A stretch of 64,000 nt of DNA from Runella salmonicolor (GCF_024158025.1 NZ_JAMZEL010000006.1:1-64000), one strand, 5' to 3'; shown: positions 7,768-15,888, numbered from the stretch's first letter. Notes: generated from the sequence alone by a model not told the origin. Numbers and translations are program-made.

Positions 7768-8439
7768 ATGAAATTATCTAATATTCTGTTTGCAATTTTT
7801 TGCGCTGGTACATTGGCTGTGCAGGTACTAGTCAACTTGGGTTTCAAAAAAGGCTACGAAGAACACCTTTTGTTTGTAAAAAATCAGGTGTTTCCCATCA
7901 ACGATTTTCCTCTTGAAAACATCAAAGTTGTCATTGCCAAAGGGGTTCGTTTTACCCTGTATGTTACTCCAAATCAGCAAGGGTTCAAACAGGATGTTCG
8001 GCCTGAGGGGATTACTTTTAAGGCCCAAGGGGATACACTTTTTATTTCTTCAAAAGATGGGAAACACCATAAGCGAAACTACTTTGAAACCTACTTTCAC
8101 AGGGTTCCAACCCTTATTCTTGTGAATGCCAATGCAAATATTATTGCCAATACTGAGGAAGAGCTAAACACCCGTATTGAAAAAAACAGTCAGCTTTTGA
8201 TAGAACAAAGCAGTTTTAGAAAAATCAATGCCGAAGTGAATGATAAATCTATGTTGAGTTTCAACGCTGATGCTACGGTAAATTTACTTGAAGTAAAACT
8301 GAACGACAGCGCTGTTTTACGGGATAATAATGCCAAAATTACCAAGATTGTCCCAACCTATATTTCTGATAAAGCATCCTTGTCTCTTTCTGGAAAAGCG
8401 CTAAGAGCTTTGGATTCTCTGCCGTCCAACGCCTTTTGA
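7768..8439 (+). CDS. Membrane-anchored beta-rich protein, copy 2 (GIN/DUF2807-like)
   Basis: A 223-residue paralogue of the preceding protein: both begin MKLSN, have a single membrane anchor, then a beta-rich domain ending in short repeats (INAEVNDKSMLSFNA, LEVKLNDSAVLRDN). It is the last gene of the ABC/GntR operon; a hairpin repeat follows directly. Function unknown. The DUF2807-like assignment rests on the repeat pattern only. Confidence 0.6.
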   Translation: MKLSNILFAIFCAGTLAVQVLVNLGFKKGYEEHLLFVKNQVFPINDFPLENIKVVIAKGVRFTLYVTPNQQGFKQDVRPEGITFKAQGDTLFISSKDGKHHKRNYFETYFHRVPTLILVNANANIIANTEEELNTRIEKNSQLLIEQSSFRKINAEVNDKSMLSFNADATVNLLEVKLNDSAVLRDNNAKITKIVPTYISDKASLSLSGKALRALDSLPSNAF

Positions 8440-8442
8440 TTT

Positions 8443-8506
8443 ACGCAAAGGCGCAGGGGCGCAAAGAACTAATCTGTACGGTCTTTTCCCCTTAACGCCT
8501 TTGCGT
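8443..8506. repeat. Intergenic hairpin repeat, family B (copy 1)
   Basis: Perfect 11-bp arms ACGCAAAGGCG (8443-8453) and CGCCTTTGCGT (8496-8506), with GGGGCGCAAAG and CTTTTCCCC-like inner segments. A related hairpin lies at 22300-22347. There is no U-tract, so this is REP-like and not an obvious terminator. Confidence 0.8.
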
Positions 8507-8567
8507 GATTACTATATAATTTGCTGAAAAAATAGTACATTTCCTGCAAAATAAACCCTTGACGGAA

Positions 8568-10211
8568 ATGACCTTCGATTACATCATCATCGGTGCGGGC
8601 TCGGCGGGATGCGTGCTGGCCAATCGCCTTTCCGAAGACCCCGACAATCACGTATTGTTGCTGGAAGCGGGCGGCCCCGATAAAAAAATGGAAATCCATA
8701 TTCCAGCCGCTTACTCCAAACTCAACCGCACGAATGTGGATTGGGGCTTTGAGACGGAACCCCAGCCGCAGGTATTGAACCGTAAGATGTACCTTCCAAG
8801 GGGCAAAACGCTGGGAGGGAGCAGTTCAACCAATGCCATGGCCTACGTGCGCGGCAACCGCGCTGATTATGACGAATGGGCGGCGCTGGGCAACCAAGGT
8901 TGGGACTATGACTCGTTGTTGCCTTATTTTAAAAAGTCAGAACACAACGAACAAATTGATAATCAATATCATGGCAAAGGTGGTTTACTCAACGTGACCT
9001 ACGCGCAGGTGTTTCGTACGCCCGTTGCTGATGCGTTTGTGAAAGCCTGTGGTGAAAAAGGTATTCCCGAAAATCACGATTGCAACGGGGCCGAACAAAC
9101 AGGGGCGGGGTTGCTTCAGTTTACCATCAAAAATCAAAAACGATGCAGTACGGCAGTAGCGTTTCTGCGGCCCATTTTGCACCGCCCTAACCTGAAAATC
9201 ATTACGCAAGCGCACACCCAACGGATTTTGATTGAAAATGACCGCGCAGTAGGGGTCGAATTTCTGACTGCCAAAAACACAACCGAAAAAGCCTATGCCG
9301 ACAAAGAGGTTATTCTCTCGGCAGGGGCTTTTCAGTCGCCGCAACTGTTGATGCTTTCTGGAATAGGCGAAAGCGAGGCCTTGAAGCGCCACAGGATTGA
9401 GGTGAAAAAGAACCTGCCGGGTGTGGGCAAAAACCTTCAGGATCATTTGTTTACGGGCGTAAGTGCGCTTTCGACCGTACCTACCGCCAACGATGCCCTC
9501 AAGCCCCTAAACCAAATCAAAGGTTTAATCAACTATTTGTTGTTTAAAAAAGGGCCGTTGACCATCAGCCCACTTGAAGCGGCTGCATTTATGAAAATCA
9601 ATGAGGGCACCGACCCTGTCGACTTACAACTTCATTTTGCCCCCGTCCATTTTGGCAATGATGGAAAAGCGGATTTTTATAACCCTGATACGTTTCCGCA
9701 CGTAAGCGGTTATACGGTATTGCCAACGCTCCTAAAACCCAAAAGTATAGGATACGTAGGGCTGCGTTCGGCCAATCCCCTTGATGCACCGCTCATTGAT
9801 CCACGTTTTTTGACCGCAGAAGAGGACTTGCATACGCTGTTGAAAGGAACCAAAAAAGCGCTTGAAATCATGGAGGCCACGGCCTTTGCGGGGTGTCGGA
9901 AGGAAATAATTCTGCCGCTTCATCGTAGTTCAGATGATGAGTTGATATTGCACATCAAAACCGTTTTGGAAACCGTATACCATCCCGTCGGTACCTGTAA
10001 AATGGGCACGGACGAAATGGCCGTGGTAGACCCTCAGTTGCGGGTCAAAGGAATTGAAGGGCTTCGCGTGGCTGATGCGTCTATTATGCCGCGCATCATT
10101 GCGGGAAATACCAACGCGACTTGCATCATGATTGGGGAAAAAGCTGCCGATATGATTCTGGGAACAAATGCCGTAAAAGGACGAACAATTATCGGAGAAT
10201 TAAGGGATTAA
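8568..10211 (+). CDS. GMC-family oxidoreductase (choline/alcohol dehydrogenase type)
   Basis: A 547-residue FAD flavoprotein of the glucose-methanol-choline family. It begins with the Rossmann motif YIIIGAGSAG (residues 5-14) and LEAGG; the first GMC signature GKTLGGSSSTNAM is present. The C-terminus has HPVGTCKMG (H472) and GNTNAT (N516 region), the expected His/Asn active-site pair. Such enzymes oxidise primary alcohols. Closest familiar name is choline dehydrogenase (BetA), but no betaine-aldehyde dehydrogenase or BetI is nearby, so the substrate is open. ATG 8568 is preferred over an in-frame TTG at 8559. Confidence 0.92.
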   Translation: MTFDYIIIGAGSAGCVLANRLSEDPDNHVLLLEAGGPDKKMEIHIPAAYSKLNRTNVDWGFETEPQPQVLNRKMYLPRGKTLGGSSSTNAMAYVRGNRADYDEWAALGNQGWDYDSLLPYFKKSEHNEQIDNQYHGKGGLLNVTYAQVFRTPVADAFVKACGEKGIPENHDCNGAEQTGAGLLQFTIKNQKRCSTAVAFLRPILHRPNLKIITQAHTQRILIENDRAVGVEFLTAKNTTEKAYADKEVILSAGAFQSPQLLMLSGIGESEALKRHRIEVKKNLPGVGKNLQDHLFTGVSALSTVPTANDALKPLNQIKGLINYLLFKKGPLTISPLEAAAFMKINEGTDPVDLQLHFAPVHFGNDGKADFYNPDTFPHVSGYTVLPTLLKPKSIGYVGLRSANPLDAPLIDPRFLTAEEDLHTLLKGTKKALEIMEATAFAGCRKEIILPLHRSSDDELILHIKTVLETVYHPVGTCKMGTDEMAVVDPQLRVKGIEGLRVADASIMPRIIAGNTNATCIMIGEKAADMILGTNAVKGRTIIGELRD

Positions 10212-10258
10212 TTATTGAGACTTTCGCCAACTCGTTGTTTTCAACAGTCCTAAAAAAA

Positions 10259-10291
10259 CAAAACCGCAAAGTTCTTTTGCGGTTTTTCTGT
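10259..10291 (+). terminator. Rho-independent terminator, likely bidirectional
   Basis: Perfect 10-bp stem AAACCGCAAA (10261-10270) / TTTGCGGTTT (10276-10285) followed by TT after the stem and preceded by A-rich sequence. It lies between the convergent GMC and leuA genes and could serve both. Confidence 0.85.
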
Positions 10292-10325
10292 TTAATATTT
10301 TAGATTTTTCGGTTGAGAATGAAGG

Positions 10326-11480
10326 CTATGCCACGACAGCTTCGCGGGCCAATTCAACCAAATCTTTATCGTTTACTTCTTTTTTGATGTCTGCCACGTC
10401 AAGGAATCGCTTGTACAGCTCGTCCAATACGGGTTTTTCAAAGACAAAGCCCAACAATTCCAAACGGTGCTTGAGGGCATGACGACCGCTGCGAGCGGTC
10501 AATACAATCATCGATTTGTCGACACCGACGTCGGTGGGGCTCATGATTTCGTAGTTGAGCGTATGTTTAAGGAAGCCATCTTGGTGAATACCCGACGAGT
10601 GTGCAAAAGCATTACGGCCCACAATCGCTTTGTTTGCCTGCACGGGCATCCGCATCATTTTTGATACCATTTGGCTGGTAGGGTACAGCAATTGGGTGTT
10701 GATGCCCGTTTCGTAGCCCAATTCCTTGTGCACTCTAAGCGCCATAACTACTTCTTCGAGTGACGTGTTGCCGGCGCGTTCTCCGATACCGTTCATGGTT
10801 ACTTCTACCTGACGAGCACCGTTCATTACACCAGCGAGGGTGTTGGCGGTGGCTAGACCAAGGTCATTGTGGCAGTGAATGGAGATGGTAGCTTGGTGGG
10901 CGTTGGAGGCGTGCTCAAAAATATATTTGATGCGCTCACCGTATTGATGAGGCAGGCAATACCCCGTTGTATCAGGAATATTGACCACCGTAGCGCCCGC
11001 TTTAATGACCGATTCTACCAGATGAGCCAAAAACGCCAAATCGGCGCGGCCGGCATCTTCGCAGTAGAATTCTACGTCTTCTACGTAGCTCTTGGCGTGC
11101 TTTACGGCGGCAATTGCCTGCTCTACGATTTTTTCGCGGGTACTGTTAAATTTATGTTGAATGTGAATATCCGAAGAGCCGAGTCCGGTGTGGATACGTT
11201 TGTACTTTGCGTAGGCGAGTGCTTCCCCAGCGGCGTCAATATCACCTTTTACGGCGCGGGATAAGGCACAAATAACGGGTCCGCGAACGGCCTTTGAAAT
11301 TTCTACGACTGAGCGAAAATCACCGGGGCTCGAAATCGGAAAACCCGCTTCGATTACGTCAACACCCAGCTTTTCGAGTTCCTTGGCGACAACAATCTTT
11401 TCATCGGTGGTCAATTGGCAACCCGGCACTTGCTCGCCGTCGCGCAATGTAGTGTCGAAAATTTGAACTCTCTGGCTCAT
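10326..11480 (-). CDS. leuA: 2-isopropylmalate synthase, short form without regulatory domain
   Basis: A 384-residue enzyme that condenses acetyl-CoA with 2-ketoisovalerate, the first committed step to leucine. The DRE-TIM barrel begins with FDTTLRDGEQVPG (8-20). Metal ligands H202 and H204 lie in IHCHNDLGLA, and GNTSLEEVVMAL follows. Full-length LeuA is about 500-510 residues; the C-terminal allosteric leucine-binding domain is absent here, so leucine feedback at the protein level is not expected. That fits the transcriptional attenuator upstream (11551-11664). It stands alone in the window; other leu genes are elsewhere. A related homocitrate/citramalate synthase activity cannot be excluded by sequence alone. 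Confidence 0.9.
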   Translation of the reverse strand: MSQRVQIFDTTLRDGEQVPGCQLTTDEKIVVAKELEKLGVDVIEAGFPISSPGDFRSVVEISKAVRGPVICALSRAVKGDIDAAGEALAYAKYKRIHTGLGSSDIHIQHKFNSTREKIVEQAIAAVKHAKSYVEDVEFYCEDAGRADLAFLAHLVESVIKAGATVVNIPDTTGYCLPHQYGERIKYIFEHASNAHQATISIHCHNDLGLATANTLAGVMNGARQVEVTMNGIGERAGNTSLEEVVMALRVHKELGYETGINTQLLYPTSQMVSKMMRMPVQANKAIVGRNAFAHSSGIHQDGFLKHTLNYEIMSPTDVGVDKSMIVLTARSGRHALKHRLELLGFVFEKPVLDELYKRFLDVADIKKEVNDKDLVELAREAVVA

Positions 11481-11550
11481 TGTTAGTAAAGAGGGATTGA
11501 TTATTGAGTTGTACTTTTTGGGTTAAACTTCGCCAAAATTAATGTAATTT

Positions 11551-11640
11551 CATAAAAAACCCTTTCTCGGAGGAGAAAGGGTTTGTATTTCACAAAATAT
11601 CCCCTTCTCACACCGTTTTGGTGAGTGGAAGTCGATTGAG
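11551..11640 (-). promoter_or_regulatory. Leucine attenuator: antiterminator/terminator switch
   Basis: On the minus strand, segment 1 CTCACC (11625-11620) can pair with segment 2 GGTGTGAG (11614-11607). Segment 2 continues as GAGAAGGGG (11609-11601), which pairs over nine bases (one G-U) with segment 3 CCCTTTCTC (11581-11573). Segment 3 alternatively pairs perfectly with segment 4 GAGAAAGGG (11568-11560), which is followed by six U (11559-11554): an intrinsic terminator. Leucine codons of the leader peptide end in segment 1. A ribosome stalled there would free segment 2, form the 2:3 antiterminator and let leuA be transcribed. Confidence 0.88.
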
Positions 11641-11664
11641 TGAAATAGTATATTTTATGGTCAT
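11608..11664 (-). CDS. leuA leader peptide
   Basis: An 18-codon frame, ATG at 11664 and TGA at 11608, encoding MTIKYTISLNRLPLTKTV. Six of 18 residues are branched-chain, with Leu at codons 9, 12 and 14 clustered before the first attenuator segment. It begins about 33 bases after the predicted transcription start and ends inside segment 2 of the attenuator. Its role would be to report leucyl-tRNA supply through ribosome stalling. Confidence 0.85.
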   Translation of the reverse strand: MTIKYTISLNRLPLTKTV

Positions 11665-11703
11665 TTTGTGTTGCGAATTTTCGCTGAACGCGTATTTCTT
11701 CTA

Positions 11704-11734
11704 CAAAAGTAGCGGAATAATTTTTTCATCCAAA
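11704..11734 (-). promoter_or_regulatory. Promoter of leuA
   Basis: Minus-strand -33 TTTG (11734-11731), 19 bases, then -7 TACTTTTG (11711-11704): an exact Bacteroidota-type promoter. Transcription would start near 11697, giving a leader of about 215 bases before leuA that holds the leader peptide and attenuator. Confidence 0.8.
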
Positions 11735-11796
11735 AAGTTTTTGAAAAAAATCTCCACTTGATTTATGGAAAAAAATACCCAGAAGTACTGTTTTAC

Positions 11797-11830
11797 TTTT
11801 CGATAGATTTATGATAAATAATTAGCTTTG
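11797..11830 (+). promoter_or_regulatory. Probable promoter of the glycerophosphodiesterase gene
   Basis: A -7 element TAGCTTTG (11823-11830) fits TAnnTTTG. A weak -33 (TTTTCG, 11797-11802) lies 20 bases upstream. The start of transcription near 11837 is about 15 bases before the ATG at 11853, and rules out much use of upstream start codons. The 372-base gap 11481-11852 is accounted for by this promoter and the divergent leuA control region. Confidence 0.55.
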
Positions 11831-11852
11831 CAGAGCACATGAAAAAAATCAG

Positions 11853-12740
11853 ATGAAAAATCATTTTTTGGGAATCCTTTATTTTGTGTTATGTATGCAA
11901 ACTTCTTTTGCCCAAACAGCTGATTTTAATTGGCAAGGCCACCGTGGTAGCCGGGGACTGATGCCCGAAAACACCATCCCTGCGTTTTTGAAAGCCCTTG
12001 ATTTAAAGGTGAATACGCTTGAGTTAGACGTTGTTGTCTCCAAAGACCGCCAAGTAGTAGTCTCGCATGATCCGTACTTTCACCCCGATTTTTCTATTGA
12101 CCCCTATGGAAAGCCCGTCCCGAAAGGGGAGAAAATAAATCTGTACGAGCTGAGTTATGATGAAATAAAACGGTACGATGTGGGAAGCAACGGCAACCCG
12201 AATTTTCCGCAACAAACGAAGCTGAAAGTGTACAAGCCACTCCTGCGCGAGATGATCGAGGCCGTCGAAACCTACCGAATCAAAAATAACCTGCCGCCGT
12301 TTTGGTATAATATTGAAATCAAAAGTGAAGAAAAAGAATACGATAAATCGCAGCCTCAACCAGCCGTTTTTTCGGATTTAGTGTACCACGAAATCAGTAA
12401 ATTGTTGCCTGCTGACCGAGTGATTTTGCAAAGTTTTGATTTCAATGTATTGAAGCATTGGAAGAAACAAATTGACGCGGGCGTTTATCAAAAAGTGACT
12501 TTGGCCGCTTTGGTGAGCAATTTGAGGGGAATTGAAAAGAATTTGGAGGATTTGGGCTTTACGCCTGATGTATACAGTCCTTATTTTCAATTATTAAGCA
12601 AGGAAAAAGTACAGCAACTTCATGTGCTTGGCATGAAAGTAATTCCCTGGACCGTGAATACAGCCGAAGAAATGAAGCGGATAAAAGCCATGGGAGTGGA
12701 TGGAATCATTACGGATTATCCTGACCGGATTCCACACTAA
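11853..12740 (+). CDS. Secreted glycerophosphodiester phosphodiesterase
   Basis: A 295-residue GDPD-family enzyme with a signal peptide (1-20, SFAQ). Active-site residues are visible: H30-R31 in GHRGSRGLMPENT, E39, E57 and D59 in TLELDVVVS, and H72 in SHDP. Near the C-terminus, VIPWTVNT and MGVDGIITDYP are typical of the family. It hydrolyses glycerophosphodiesters to glycerol-3-phosphate and an alcohol, probably in the periplasm, to recycle phospholipid headgroups. It is monocistronic with its own promoter. Confidence 0.93.
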   Translation: MKNHFLGILYFVLCMQTSFAQTADFNWQGHRGSRGLMPENTIPAFLKALDLKVNTLELDVVVSKDRQVVVSHDPYFHPDFSIDPYGKPVPKGEKINLYELSYDEIKRYDVGSNGNPNFPQQTKLKVYKPLLREMIEAVETYRIKNNLPPFWYNIEIKSEEKEYDKSQPQPAVFSDLVYHEISKLLPADRVILQSFDFNVLKHWKKQIDAGVYQKVTLAALVSNLRGIEKNLEDLGFTPDVYSPYFQLLSKEKVQQLHVLGMKVIPWTVNTAEEMKRIKAMGVDGIITDYPDRIPH

Positions 12741-12818
12741 CAAACGGGATATATTTTGGGATGAAGTGATTCATTCAGTTCTTTTCTTTATGTTTGACAC
12801 AACAAATCAGATTGTTAC

Positions 12819-14348
12819 GTGCCACTTCTGAACGATATACTCCTTTTTTTTATGAAACGCCGTGCCGAACGCATCGAGCATTTCAAAGCACATCCTATTG
12901 AAGTCCAACATCAGGTTTTTCATGAACTCATTGAAGCCGCGCGTTATACCGACTGGGGAATTAAATACCGTTATGATAGCATTCAAAACATCAAACAGTA
13001 CCAGGAACGTGTCCCTATTTCGACGTATGAGGACTTTTATCCGTCCATCGAGCGGGTTTTGCGCGGCGAGCAGAACGTGCTTTGGCCGTCGGATGTAGAG
13101 TGGTTTTCCAAATCATCGGGAACGACCAATTCACGGAGTAAGTATTTGCCAATTACGCCAGAGTCGTTGGAAGACTGCCACTACCGAGGAGGCAAAGATG
13201 TGATGACACTGTATGCCCAAAATCGCCCCAATTCCCTCGTATTTGAAGGAAAGGGGCTTTCTATTGGGGGGAGCTTACACGCAAATCCGTTCCACGAAGA
13301 AGGAGGTATGGTGGGAGATGTGTCGGCGGTGATTATGCGCAATTTGCCCACTTGGGCCGAGTACCTGCGCACACCGCCTATTGAAGTGGCCTTGATGGAT
13401 AAATGGGAGGAGAAACTGGTAAAAATGGCCGACCTCTGTGCGCAAGAAAACGTAACCAGTATATTGGGTGTTCCTACTTGGACGATTGTGTTGCTAGACC
13501 GGATTATGGAAGAGCGGGGCGCAAAAAACATGTTAGAGGTGTGGCCCAATTTTGAGGTTTTTATCCACGGAGCCGTGGCCTTTCAGCCGTATCGGGAGTT
13601 GTTTATGAAGAAATATTTTCCTAGCGACAAGGTGACGTATATGGAAACCTACAACGCGTCGGAAGGTTTTTTTGCGCTTCAGGATGACTTGGCCCACCCG
13701 GGCGAAATGCTGCTGATGCTTGATTACGGGATTTTTTATGAATTTGTACCCGTAGAAGAATGGGATAAACCGCATCCGCGTGCTTTGACCCTCGAAGAAG
13801 TAGAAGTAGATAAAAATTACGCTTTGATTATTTCTACCAACAGTGGACTGTGGCGGTATCAGATTGGCGACACCATTAAATTTACGTCCAAAAGCCCCTT
13901 CAGAATCAAAATAAGCGGTCGTACCAAGCATTTTATCAACGCCTTCGGGGAGGAGCTCATCATCGAAAATGCGGATTCGGCCATCACGTACGCTTGTGAG
14001 CAAACAGGGGCCGTCATCAACGATTATACCGCTGGACCTGTGTATATGAACGACGGAACGAAAGGGCGTCACGAGTGGATCATCGAATTCAGCCGGATGC
14101 CTTCCGACTGGGAGGGTTTTTGTGCATTGCTAGATTCCCGCCTTCGCGAATCAAATTCGGATTATGATGCTAAACGCTATATGGATTTGGCGTTATTGAC
14201 ACCTTTGGTTCACAGTGTACCGTCGGGGACGTTCTATCAATGGATGGGAAAACGTGGCAAATTGGGTGGTCAAAACAAAGTACCTCGCCTGAGCAATTCC
14301 CGCGAATACCTCGAAGGGATTCTGGAAATGATTTATGAAACCCCGTAG
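12819..14348 (+). CDS. GH3-family acyl-adenylate/acid-amido synthetase-like protein
   Basis: A 509-residue member of the GH3 (auxin-responsive promoter) family, related to acyl-adenylating enzymes. Visible are the ATP-binding SSGTTNSRSKYLPIT (about 95-110), YNASEGFFA, and WRYQIGDTIKF with the following SGRTKHFINAFGEEL. A GTG start is chosen because MPLLND matches the usual N-terminus of the bacterial family. A -7 box TATGTTTG at 12789-12796 puts the transcript start just before it. In plants GH3 proteins join amino acids to hormones; the bacterial substrate is unknown. Confidence 0.88.
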   Translation: MPLLNDILLFFMKRRAERIEHFKAHPIEVQHQVFHELIEAARYTDWGIKYRYDSIQNIKQYQERVPISTYEDFYPSIERVLRGEQNVLWPSDVEWFSKSSGTTNSRSKYLPITPESLEDCHYRGGKDVMTLYAQNRPNSLVFEGKGLSIGGSLHANPFHEEGGMVGDVSAVIMRNLPTWAEYLRTPPIEVALMDKWEEKLVKMADLCAQENVTSILGVPTWTIVLLDRIMEERGAKNMLEVWPNFEVFIHGAVAFQPYRELFMKKYFPSDKVTYMETYNASEGFFALQDDLAHPGEMLLMLDYGIFYEFVPVEEWDKPHPRALTLEEVEVDKNYALIISTNSGLWRYQIGDTIKFTSKSPFRIKISGRTKHFINAFGEELIIENADSAITYACEQTGAVINDYTAGPVYMNDGTKGRHEWIIEFSRMPSDWEGFCALLDSRLRESNSDYDAKRYMDLALLTPLVHSVPSGTFYQWMGKRGKLGGQNKVPRLSNSREYLEGILEMIYETP

Positions 14349-14355
14349 CGGCGGG

Positions 14356-14556
14356 ACATCATTTCAAGCGAAAAATGTAAAACTGAGAAACTGCAAAATA
14401 TAAAAATTAAAAAAATATGGGGTGAGGCGGTAGGGGGGGGGCTTGCCTCCGCCCGACATCGTCTCCGCCCTGCGTATGGTAGCACATCATTTCAACTGAA
14501 AAATGTAAAACCGAGAAACTGCAAAATATAAAAATTAAAAAAATATGGGGTGAGGC
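14356..14556. repeat. 73-bp direct repeat, two copies 128 bp apart, with G9 tract
   Basis: Copies at 14356-14428 and 14484-14556 match at about 70 of 73 bases; the flanks (GCTTGCCTC-type) also correspond, so the duplicated unit is about 128 bp. A run of nine G lies at 14433-14441. The 378-base gap 14349-14726 otherwise shows AT-rich sequence and no gene. Function unknown; duplication by slippage or misalignment is likely. Confidence 0.85.
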
Positions 14557-14726
14557 CGCAGCGGCGGGCCGCTTGCCTCTGCTGAAAATTGAAACAAAAA
14601 TTCGCCCAGTATAGAAACAAAAAAAGGCATAGCTGAAACGAAAAATAACCGCTTATGTAAATGTTTCAACAAAACGCTTAGATTTGGACAAACTTTGCAT
14701 CCGTTAACTAAAATGTAAACATTACC

Positions 14727-15308
14727 ATGTCAAAAACCACAATAATTGTCGTCGTTGTTATTCTTCTTTTTGGTGCATACGGTTGTAGTACCTACAATGG
14801 CCTCGTGGGTAAGGATGAAACCGTCAACAGTGCCTGGGCCAAAGTTCAGACGCAATATCAACGTCGTGCTGATTTGATTCCTAACTTGGTCAATACCGTA
14901 AAAGGAGCCGCAGATTTTGAAAAAAGTACCCTTTCTGCCGTGATGGAAGCCCGCTCAAAGGCTACTTCTATTAACTTGACTGCCGATCAGCTTACGCCCG
15001 AAAATATTCAGAAATTTCAGGCCGCTCAAGACCAATTGAGTGGAACGCTGTCGCGCCTTTTGGCCGTTTCCGAAAATTATCCCAATCTGAAAGCAAATCA
15101 AAACTTTCTGGATTTGCAGGCGCAGTTGGAAGGCACCGAAAACCGCATCAGCATAGCCCGTAATGATTTTAATGATGTAGTGAAGGAATACAACCAATCG
15201 GTGCGTACTTTCCCCGCTGCGTTGTTTGCAGGCATGTTTGGATTCCAGCAAAAAGGCTATTTTGAGGCATCTCAGTCCTCGCAAACAGCCCCAACGGTAA
15301 AATTCTAA
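14727..15308 (+). CDS. LemA family protein
   Basis: A 193-residue LemA protein. A hydrophobic N-terminus (3-18) ends in YGCS, so it is either a membrane-anchored protein or a lipoprotein on C20. The LemA core follows: VNSAWAKVQTQYQRRADLIPNLVNTVKG, then helical segments through AARNDFNDVVKEYN-like sequence and FPAALFAGMFGF. The cellular role of LemA is poorly known. Here it opens a lemA-TPM-TPM cluster, the common arrangement. Confidence 0.95.
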   Translation: MSKTTIIVVVVILLFGAYGCSTYNGLVGKDETVNSAWAKVQTQYQRRADLIPNLVNTVKGAADFEKSTLSAVMEARSKATSINLTADQLTPENIQKFQAAQDQLSGTLSRLLAVSENYPNLKANQNFLDLQAQLEGTENRISIARNDFNDVVKEYNQSVRTFPAALFAGMFGFQQKGYFEASQSSQTAPTVKF

Positions 15309-15316
15309 CTGGTAGG

Positions 15317-15363
15317 TAGTAATGAGTATTAAGTATATTTTTTCTACTTAATACTCATTACTA
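15317..15363. repeat. Intergenic perfect hairpin, 19-bp arms
   Basis: TAGTAATGAGTATTAAGTA (15317-15335) and its exact complement (15345-15363) enclose a 9-base loop. It sits in the 73-base space between lemA and the first TPM gene. There is no T-run after it on the + strand, so it is more likely an mRNA structure or dispersed repeat than a terminator. Confidence 0.85.
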
Positions 15364-15381
15364 TTTACTCAATACTTAATC

Positions 15382-15816
15382 ATGCAAAACCTCCCTTTTT
15401 CCAAAACTGACCAAGAGCGAATTGTCGCGGCTATCCGTAATGCTGAAATGGCAACTTCTGGAGAAGTACGTGTTCATATTGAACAATCTTGTCCCGAAAC
15501 CGACGTGATGGAACGGGCGAAGCAGGTGTTTGCGCAATTGGGAATGCATAAAACGGCATTGAAAAACGGCGTTTTGTTCTATCTAGCTTTTGGCGACCGC
15601 AAATTTGCTGTACTAGGAGACAAAGAAATTGACAAACGGGTTCCTGCGGGATTTTGGGATGCTATCCGCGACCAAATGCGTGCCCATTTTGTAAAAGAGG
15701 CTTTTTCGGAAGGGCTCAGTGCTGGAATAGAACAAGCGGGGCAACAGCTTAAAAAGTACTTTCCTCGCCAGGATAACGACACCAATGAGCTTTCAGATGA
15801 TATTTCTTTTGGATAA
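15382..15816 (+). CDS. TPM-domain protein, cytoplasmic form
   Basis: A 144-residue protein consisting almost wholly of a TPM domain (about 8-130): TSGEVRVHIEQSCPETDVMERAKQ and NGVLFYLAFGDRKFAVLGDKEID are recognisable. No signal peptide or anchor is visible, unlike the next gene. TPM proteins are often encoded with LemA; some plant homologues act in photosystem repair. The role here is unknown. It ends 72 bases before the next start. Confidence 0.88.
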   Translation: MQNLPFSKTDQERIVAAIRNAEMATSGEVRVHIEQSCPETDVMERAKQVFAQLGMHKTALKNGVLFYLAFGDRKFAVLGDKEIDKRVPAGFWDAIRDQMRAHFVKEAFSEGLSAGIEQAGQQLKKYFPRQDNDTNELSDDISFG

Positions 15817-15888
15817 ACTTCAAGGTATGTTTTGAATTAAGAAATGATTAAATCCCTAACCCTTAGCTCCATAACGTTAATTACCCCA

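Noticed and set aside
10326..11480. Frameshifted or truncated leuA
   Set aside because: The gene ends cleanly before a shared terminator, and short forms without the regulatory domain are known. No remnant of the missing domain follows.
13533..14072. A 179-codon antisense frame in the GH3 gene
   Set aside because: Shadow of a well-supported gene; no domain or promoter.
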